Source of the DNA: Achatina immaculata
Lineage: Eukaryota > Mollusca > Gastropoda > Stylommatophora > Achatinidae
DNA: 64,000 nt
Assembly (NCBI GenBank): GCA_009760885.1
Contig: CM019696.1
Span: forward strand, 43,618,358-43,682,357
Direction: 5' to 3'
In this document: positions 56,868 to 64,000 of the stretch, one piece after another
Numbering within the stretch: position 1 is the stretch's first letter
How the letters are laid out: each line of letters begins with the position of its first letter
Notes under the pieces: model-generated
Seen by the model: only the letters and a program-made list of their open reading frames with translations
The model's database searches: none
Told to the model about the DNA's origin: nothing
Translations under genes and position numbers: made by a program

Positions 56868-58386
56868 AATGTGATGGAAATGATTAAGTGAAGTTTAATC
56901 GGTATACCCAGTAGTGTCGCGGTGAGGGCTACTCATACAACGGCACCTCTGCTCTAGAGGCCGGCCACGTCTTATATACACCCATATTGGGGCAATATGC
57001 CTAAACCGGCTTAATCCAGGGATGAAACTGACTAGGGACGAGGATTCGTCCTCTCGACAAAAGCTCCTTTCTGGTCACCACCAGGAAGGGTAGCGGCGAC
57101 GACCACAAAATACTGAAGTCGGAGACACTGGACCAGCGCAGTCTAGATAGGCAACCAGCTCTCACCCGACGGGGATGTATTAATATCCACATCACCTTGA
57201 TATTTTCAGGTGAGAAAGTAAAACTCTGGACTGGATATGCAACCACCTCTCACCCGGAGGGGTCTACTGATATCCAAAACATATGGAGGTTTTCTGGTGA
57301 GAAAGTCCAACTACTAAACTGGTGTAACGAAAACGACAGTGTCACTCAATTCCGTTTCTGTGAACCACCGAGAATATAGGCCCAAGCCCACGATGCTCTG
57401 AACTTCATGTGTATAAACTAGGAAAAATGTAGGAACAGCTTTATTATTTAACAACTACAAAGTTGTGACATTTCGGCGTGAGCCTTAATCATACAAAAAC
57501 ATACGGGACGAAGAAACAGACAGAGGAGATAAAGTATAAATTCACATGGATACTATTAAAAAGAAAAAAAAAACATTAAATAGAGTATTTAGCTGTAAAT
57601 TGTAAGATGTGGCTTGTCCGGCGGTGTGTGTCAGGAATGGATTTAGTAGAACGTGGAGACTGGGTTAAACTCTCTGTTTAGCTACACTTAACATTCTCTT
57701 CAATCATTATCGTACCTCTCCACTAACATTCCACATCTTCTTACTTGTCAAACCTCTTCACAGCATCACTTTGCAACCCCTCTTCCCTAATCATCTATTT
57801 CACCTTCTCCTGGCTAGTTAAACATTGTATCACTCTCTCTCCCCTCCACGGTTCCCCATCCACCACCCCCAGTTACAACCCACCGACCACATATCACAGG
57901 TCTCCATTTAAACAGTCTCCACGTTCTACTAAATCCATTCCTGACACACACCGCCGGACAAGCCACAACTTACAATTTACAGCTAAGTACTCTATTTAAT
58001 GTTTTTTTCTTCTTTTTAATAGTATTCATGTGAATCTATACTTTATCTCCTCTCTCCATTTCTTCGTCCTGTGTGTTTTGGTACGATTAAGGCTCACGCC
58101 GAAACGTCGCAACTTTGTAATCGTTAAGTAATAAAGCTGCTCCTACTTTTTCCTATTTTATACATTCTGGTATCACAGCTTTACTGCAGTGCTTCGTGTA
58201 TAGTTGTATACTTATACACTAATTATTGTGTGTTTCTGAACCTCATGTGGTCCTCTCGAGAACCACAGGAGAAGAATTCAATAGGATCACGGGGCCATCT
58301 TGGTAGTAGAACCGTACGAAGAAGAAGAAGAAGGAGAAGAAGAAGAAGAAGAAGAAGAAGAAGAAGAAGCAGAAGAAGAAGAAGAA
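56868..58386 (+). mobile_element. retroposon family A, copy 2, split by a Penelope-like palindrome, with (GAA)n tail
   Basis: It matches copy 1 (38083-38951) from GGAAATGATTAAGTGAAGTT-like sequence through GCACCTCTGCTCTAGAGGCC to CTCTGAAC at 57402. The match resumes at 58235 with TCATGTGGTCCTCTCGAGAA and GATCACGGGGCCATCTTGGT. It ends in a long (GAA)n tail (58318-58386), after which the 43-bp array resumes. Copy 1 shows this gap is an insertion here rather than a deletion there. Confidence 0.85.
57412..58234. mobile_element. Penelope-like inverted-repeat element with hammerhead-like ends
   Basis: Two arms of about 255-280 bp (57412-57690 and 57900-58165) are near-perfect inverted repeats around a 200-bp centre. 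Their ends carry GATTAAGGCTCACGCCGAAA (58085-58104 plus; 57471-57490 minus). This resembles the CUGANGA / stem II / GAAA core of hammerhead ribozymes, with core positions changed. Target-site duplication TCTGAACYTCATGTG lies at 57397-57411 and 58235-58249, one mismatch. Penelope-like elements are known to carry such motifs in their terminal repeats and often integrate as inverted pairs. No coding sequence is left, so the class is inferred by analogy with the neighbour at 58.5-60.2 kb. Confidence 0.7.
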
Positions 58387-58504
58387 CCACTGACATTGTG
58401 TAGCTTGTGTGAAGTATTCAAATTGTTTTCCACTGACGCTTTGGAATTTGTGTGGAGTAGTCTCATCGTTTTTCAGTGACAATGTGTAGTTTTGGTGGAG
58501 TATT

Positions 58505-60194
58505 CGAGATTAAAGTGGATTACGACTGCAGTAAAACTGGTTCAAATTATAAAGGTAGATAGATGTGTGGTGTAGTTTTACAAAGTGGCAGAAAGAGCGA
58601 TTAAAGTGAGAAAAAACGAATTGAAAGTATGAAAATTTATAAATGAAAAACATACAACTTCCGATATTTCGGACTGAGCCTTTTTTTTCCAGGATTATAT
58701 AACAAACGAAACAAAAAACGAATAACTAAACGGGAAACTTATCTTAATGTGGCATCCTCCAACAGTAGGGAAGACAGAAATACGTGTCCACTAGGCGAGA
58801 CTTGGAGACCACGCGGGGCCACACAAAGGATACCCAAATTGAGCCAATCCTAAAGAAGCGGTGGAGAGAGGGAGGGAAACGGGGAAAGGGAGGAAGGGCA
58901 GTAGACACACCGTTAGAGAAGAAGAGAAGGTGGCGATGGGGGGGGGGGGGGAGCTAAGAGAAATAAACAAGAAAGTAGATTATAAATCACAGGGGAAAAA
59001 AGTGTTAAACTAAAGAAGTTAAAGGAAGCTGAAGACATTGTTAATTCTAGCTAGATGGAGACAGCCAGTCTGGAAAATAAGGCGCTGTTCTAGGACCCTC
59101 TGAGATTGTACATCAGCAGAACAAGAGCGGATCTCACTAACAGAAATGTCCTGTTTTCCCCTGTGGTTACCAAGGCAAAAATGTTTTGCCACAGGTGTCC
59201 AGGCCCTCTTAGAAATATCGTTAAGATGTTGGCGAAAGCGATCTCCTAAGTGTAAACCAGTCTCCCCTATGTACTTCATACGCAGCGTTTGCAAATAATA
59301 GCATAAATAACATTGCGTGAAGTGCAGGTGAAACCCTCCTGAACTGATAACGTGGACTTAGGGAAGAAGATCTGGATAGCCTCGACAACAAACGGACAAG
59401 TGTTGCATCTACGGCGTCCGCAACGTATGGTACCATAAAAAGTGTCATCTGGCTTAAGGCGACATCGAACTGAAAGGTCCCTGAGGTTCTTGTCCCGTCT
59501 GTAGGCCACCAATGGGGGTTCCCCAAAAAGTTCACGTGTCTCAGGCTCGGTCTGGAGGAGATGGAGATGACGAAACAGTATGTTTTTAACTGCCAAGCTA
59601 TGAGGGTGGTACGTGAGTACTAGTTTAACTCTGTCAGAGCTACAGTGCGGTTTAGGAGTGAGGGCTTGTTGCCGCGATATGTGGCTGATACGGTTCCAAG
59701 ATGACGAGAGAACGTGGTCTGGATAGCCGCGTTGACGGAATAAATCTAGCATTTTATGGCCTTGATCCTGAAAATCCAAATCCTCCTTACACAAACGTCG
59801 TAACCTAAGTAGCTGGGGAAAAGGAATAGAGTCCTTACACGACCTGGGATGGGAGGAAGAGTACAGGAGATAGCTGTGAGAGTCTGTAGGTTTATAGTGG
59901 ACAGAAGCAGTGTGCCCGGTAGTCCGCGCGTGATCTCTATGTCTCGTCTATTGGACACACATTTCTGTGTTCCCTACTGTTGGAGGATGCCACATTAAGA
60001 TAAGTTTCTCGTTAAGTTTTTTTTGGTCTCTTTTGTTATGTAATCCTCGACAATGGCTCAGTCCGAAATATCGGATGTTGTATGTTTTTCATTTATACAT
60101 TCTCATATTTTGTATTCTTTTTTTTTTCTCACCTTAATCATTCCCTCTGCCACCTTGTAAAACTACACCACACACATCTATCTACCTTCAATAC
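58505..60194 (-). mobile_element. Penelope-like element, 5'-truncated, with inverted terminal arms
   Basis: Arms of about 240 bp (about 58540-58785 and 59950-60192) are inverted repeats of each other. Both hold a hammerhead-like GGCTCAGTCCGAAATATCGG (plus at 60053-60072; minus at 58661-58680). TGGAGTATT borders both sides (58496-58504 and 60195-60203), though this word belongs to the host array. Between the arms the minus strand encodes the linker and GIY-YIG end of the Penelope polyprotein. The RT core is gone. Confidence 0.85.
59019..59935 (-). pseudogene. Penelope-like ORF remnant: RT C-terminal linker plus GIY-YIG endonuclease
   Basis: From about 59935 down, the minus strand reads HTASVHYKPTDSHSYLLYSS, the segment that follows the RT core in Penelope proteins. 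Then come RSCKDSIPFPQLLRLRRLC and a long linker, followed by a Cys cluster CGRRRCNTC (Zn-binding-like). The GIY-YIG domain follows: VIYAI (the GIY half), a +1/-1 frameshift near 59280-59290, then YIGETG (the YIG half), GDRFRQH with the catalytic Arg, and LEQRLIFQTG with the catalytic Glu. The ORF ends at 59019. Apart from the missing RT and the single frameshift the domain is well preserved, so this is a fairly young but dead copy. Confidence 0.9.
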
Positions 60195-61379
60195 TGGAGT
60201 ATTGCCATCGTTATTCAATGACACTGTGTAGTTTGTGTGCAGTATTCCAATCATTATTTACTGACACTCTATTGTTCGTTAGGAGTATTCTCATCATTAT
60301 TCACAGACACTGTGTAGTTTATGTAAAGTATTCCAATCATTGTTTACTGACACTCTATTGTTCGTTTGGAATATTCTTATCATTATTCACTGACACTGTG
60401 TAGTTTATGTAAAGTATTCCAATCATTATTTACTGACACTCTATTGTTCGTTTGGAGTATTCTTGTCGTTATTCACTGACACTGTGTAGTTTGTGTGAGT
60501 ATTCCAATAGTTATTTACTGACACTCTATTGTTCGTGTGGAGTATTCTTATCATTATTCATAGATACTGTGTAGTTTGTGTGCAGTATTCCAATCGTTAT
60601 TTACTGACACTCTATTGTTCGTTTGGAGTATTCTTATCATTATTCACTTACACTGTGTAGTTTGTGTGCAGTATTCCAATCATTATTTACTGACACTCTA
60701 TTGTTCGTTTAGAGTATTCTTATCATTATTCATTGACACTGTATAGTTTGTGTGAGTATTCCAATCATTATTTACTGACACTCTTTTGTTCGTTTGGAGT
60801 ATTCTTGTCATTATTCTCTGACACTGTGTAGTTTGTATGGAGTATTCCAATCATTATTTACTGACACTCTATTGTTCGTTTGGAGCATTCTTGTCATTAT
60901 TCACTGACACTGTGTAGTTTGTGTGCAGTATTCCAATCATTACTTACTGACACTCTATTGTTCGTTTGTAGTATTCTTATCATTATTCACTGACACTGTG
61001 TAGTTTGTGTGAGTATTCCAATCATTATTTAATGACACTCTATTGTTCGTTTGTAGTATTCTTATCATTATTCACTGACACTGTGTAGTTTGTGTGCAGT
61101 ATGCCCATCGTTATTTACTGACACTCTATTGTTCGTTTAAAGTATTCTTATCATTATTCACTTACACTGTGTAGTTTGTGTGCAGTATTCCAATCATTAT
61201 TTACTGACACTCTATTGTTCTTTTAGAGTATTCTTATCATTATTCACTTACGCTGTGTAGTTTGTGTGCAGTATGCCCATCGTTATTGATTGACACTGTG
61301 TAGTTTGTGTGCAGTATTTTTATCATTATTCTCTGACACTGTCTTTGAGGAGAAATTTTTGACAGTTTACTTTTCCTGA

Positions 61380-61650
61380 AATTTGATTGGTATTTTCTGT
61401 TTATTTTTGTACCAAAGAGAAGTCTAGAAGTAGGCAGATATAAACTGTTTGGTCTGAGAGAAAGTCTAGAAGTAGGCAGATATCGACTGTGTACTTGATA
61501 GAAAGTCAAAAGTAGTCATATGTCAACTGTTTGTACCTTTGAGAAATTCTTGAAGTCGGCAGATATCAACTGTTTGTTATGAGAGAAAGTCTAGAAGTAG
61601 GCATATATCAATTGTTTGTACCTGAGAGAAAGTCTTCAAGTAGACAGATT
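61380..61650. repeat. about 60-bp tandem repeat, 4-5 diverged copies
   Basis: GAAAGTCTAGAAGTAGGCAG and ATATCAACTGTTTG recur at 58-62 bp. Confidence 0.85.
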
Positions 61651-61754
61651 TCAGCTGCTGTAGAGCTTGTCCAGCGTCGCTGTTTTAGATATTTTGTCTC
61701 ACGACTTTTTATACCAGTTGTGGCTTGGTATCAATGCTTGCTTGTGTTTTAAGA

Positions 61755-63365
61755 TCTCATCTCTCATGCTTAACTTTGCAGGTTTAAGATCTCATCTCTC
61801 ATGCTTAACTTTGCAGGTTTAAGATCTCATTACTCGTGCTTAACTTTGCAGGTTTAAGATCTCATTACTCGTGCTTAACTTTGCAGGTTTAAGATCTCAT
61901 TACTCGTGCTTAACTTTGCAGGTTTAAGATCTCATCTCTCGTGCTTAACTTTGCAGGTTTAAGATCTCATCTCTCATGCTTAACTTTCCAGATTTAAGAT
62001 CTCATCTCTCATGCTTAACTTTCCAGATTTAAGATCTCATCTCTCATGCTTAACTTTCAAGGTTAAAGATCTCATCTCTCGTGCTTAACTTTGCAGGTTT
62101 AAGATCTCATCTCTCATGCTTAACTTTCCAGATTTAAGATCTCATCTCTCGTGCTTAACTTTGCAGGTTTAAGATCTCATCTCTCATGCTTAACTTTTCA
62201 GGTTTAAGATCTCATCTCTCGTGCTTAACATTGCAGGTTTAAGATCTCATCTCTCATGCTTAACTTTGCAGGTTTAAGATCTGATCTCTCATGCTTAACT
62301 TTCAAGGTTTAAGATCTCATCTCTCGTGCTTAACTTTCAAGGTTTAAGATCTCATCTCTCATGCTTAACTTTCAAGGTTTAAGATCTCATTACTCGTGCT
62401 TAACTTTCAAGGTTTAAGATCTCATCTCTCGTGCTTAACTTTCAAGGTTTAAGATCTCATCTCTCGTGCTTAACTTTCAAGGTTTAAGATCTCATCTCTC
62501 ATGCTTAACTTTCAAGGTTTAAGATCTCATCTCTCGTGCTTAACTATCAAGGTTTAAGATCTCATCTCTCGTGCTTAACTATCAAGGTTTAAGATCTCAT
62601 CTCTCGTGCTTAACTATCAAGGTTTAAGATCTCATCTCTCGTGCTTAACTTTGCAGGTTTAAGATCTCATCTCTCATGCTTAACTTTTCAGGTTTAAGAT
62701 CTCATCTCTCATGCTTAACTTTCAAGGTTTAAGATCTCATCTCTCATGCTTAACTTTCAAGGTTTAAGATCTCATCTCTCATGCTTAACTTTCAAGGTTT
62801 AAGATCTCATCTCTCATGCTTAACTTTCAAGGTTTAAGATCTCATTACTCGTGCTTAACTTTCAAGGTTTAAGATCTCATCTCTCGTGCTTAACTTTCAA
62901 GGTTTAAGATCTCATCTCTCGTGCTTAACTTTCAAGGTTTAAGATCTCATCTCTCATGCTTAACTTTCAAGGTTTAAGATCTCATCTCTCGTGCTTAACT
63001 ATCAAGGTTTAAGATCTCATCTCTCGTGCTTAACTATCAAGGTTTAAGATCTCATCTCTCGTGCTTAACTATCAAGGTTTAAGATCTCATCTCTCGTGCT
63101 TAACTTTGCAGGTTTAAGATCTCATCTCTCATGCTTAACTTTTCAGGTTTAAGATCTCATCTCTCATGCTTAACTTTCAAGGTTTAAGATCTCATCTCTC
63201 ATGCTTAACTTTCAAGGTTTAAGATCTCATCTCTCATGCTTAACTTTCAAGGTTTAAGATCTCATCTCTCATGCTTAACTTTCAAGGTTTAAGATCTCAT
63301 CTCTCATGCTTAACTTTCAAGGTTTAAGATCTCATCTCTCATGCTTAACTTTCAAGGTTTAAGAT
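61755..63365. repeat. 35-bp minisatellite, about 46 copies, with 455-bp higher order
   Basis: TTTAAGATCTCATCTCTCAT with GCTTAACTTTCAAGG repeats at exactly 35 bp. Variant units (TTACTCGTG; ACTATCAAGG in triplicate) recur 455 bp apart (62391 and 62846), showing that 13 units were duplicated as a block. Confidence 0.96.
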
Positions 63366-63815
63366 CTCTTTTCCCATGTACGAATTTCTAGTTTTCAGAT
63401 CTCATCTCATGCTTGAATTTTTAGGTTCAAGATAACATCTCTCATGCTTGAATTTTTAGGTTCAAGATAACATCTCTCATGCTTGTATTTTTAGGTTCAA
63501 GATAACATCTCTCATGCTTGAATTTTTAGGTTCAAGATCCCATCTCTCATTCTTGAATTTGTATTTTTCATATCCCATCTCTCATGCTTGAATTTTTAGA
63601 TTCAAGATCCCATCTCTCATGCTTCAGTTTCTATTTTTCAGATCCCATCTCTCATGCTTGAATTTTTAGATTCAAGATCCCATCTCTCATACTTGAGTTT
63701 CTATTTTTCATATCCCATCTCTCATGCTTGAATTTCTATTTTTCAGATCCCATCTCTCATACTTGAGTTTCTATTTTTCAGATCCCATCTCTCATGCTTG
63801 AATTTCTAGGTTCTC
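63366..63815. repeat. diverged extension of the 35-bp array
   Basis: GATCCCATCTCTCATGCTTG with AATTTTTAGATTCAA keeps the 35-bp rhythm with more substitutions, an older edge of the same array. Confidence 0.88.
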
Positions 63816-64000
63816 ACTCATCACCTTCATTGTTCCTAATTTAGAGGAACTCTCCATTTCCCACGATTTTTGCCAGTTGTTTTAAGTTCTTGTTTGCTGA
63901 AAGTAAAACTTCTCTTCCATGGCTGCCAAGGAGGAGTGGGGCTGTTAAACAAAAATAAAAGATATGTTGCATGGTTGACATGGTTGACATGGTTGCTTCC
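63816..64000. other. spacer and start of an ATGGTTGAC repeat, no gene seen
   Basis: Single-copy sequence ending in three copies of ACATGGTTG at the window edge. Confidence 0.5.

Larger units (their letters stand above)
58387..61335. repeat. 43/86-bp minisatellite, split by a Penelope-like element
   Basis: Units TTCACTGACACTGTGTAGTT, TGTGTGCAGTATTCCAATCA and TTTACTGACACTCTATTGTT, CGTTTGGAGTATTCTTATCA alternate, giving an 86-bp dimer of two 43-bp halves. Copies lie at 58387-58500 and 60195-61335, with one more at 55940-55983. All insertions between 55984 and 60194 are therefore nested in one older array. Confidence 0.9.

Noticed and set aside
57745..57999. 84-codon ORF inside the palindromic element
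   Set aside because: It crosses from the centre into one arm, has low-complexity Ser/Thr/Pro content and no similarity to Penelope proteins.

Overview
This 64 kb window looks like nuclear DNA of an animal, most likely a lophotrochozoan and plausibly a mollusc (gastropod). The grounds are a partial 18S rRNA start of metazoan type, several LINE, Penelope and Tc1 relics, an intron-containing rhodopsin-class GPCR, and an AT-rich, repeat-choked background. Nothing bacterial is seen: no operons, no ribosome binding sites, no CRISPR. The species call is inference.

About two thirds to three quarters of the window is tandem repeat. I count more than 40 arrays with periods between 13 and 86 bp. Most have unrelated unit sequences, so they appear to have arisen locally. 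The largest is an 8.7 kb super-array (2086-10817) of four related 21-bp families. Next come a 24-bp ATCATCAC-type array (11.3-14.1 kb), a 50-bp array (26.5-28.0 kb), a 24-bp CAA-rich array (31.6-33.1 kb), a 26-bp array (51.2-55.7 kb), a 43/86-bp array (55.9-61.3 kb) and a 35-bp array (61.8-63.8 kb). Several carry higher-order duplications.

The arrays and spacers are peppered with broken mobile elements. There are LINE reverse-transcriptase fragments at 2.5-3.8, 39.6-41.35 (minus) and 44.0-45.2 kb. One LINE family has three 3'-end copies with clear target-site duplications (20.8-21.6, 30.7-31.0, 51.9-52.3 kb). There are also LINE C-terminal relics near 28.2 and 37.6-38.1 kb. A palindromic tRNA-like SINE lies at 27.7 kb. 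A ~0.87 kb retroposon with a GAA tail (called family A here) has two copies. A dead Tc1-like transposon (51.8-53.7 kb) contains a LINE and faces a second truncated copy. A 5'-truncated Penelope-like element with a GIY-YIG endonuclease (58.5-60.2 kb) and a Penelope-like palindrome (57.4-58.2 kb) both carry hammerhead-like terminal motifs.

The one credible host gene is the terminal coding exon of a class A GPCR (45961-47359, plus strand). It follows a strong splice acceptor and an upstream minisatellite that happens to be open in the same frame. A truncated ETS plus 18S fragment (about 55984-56766) is joined to retroposon A and sits inside the 43-bp array. It is an orphan rDNA piece, not a working rDNA locus.

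Intervals listed as 'no gene seen' were scanned for recognisable protein motifs and repeats and gave nothing I can support. Nearly all other long open frames are side effects of stop-free repeat units.
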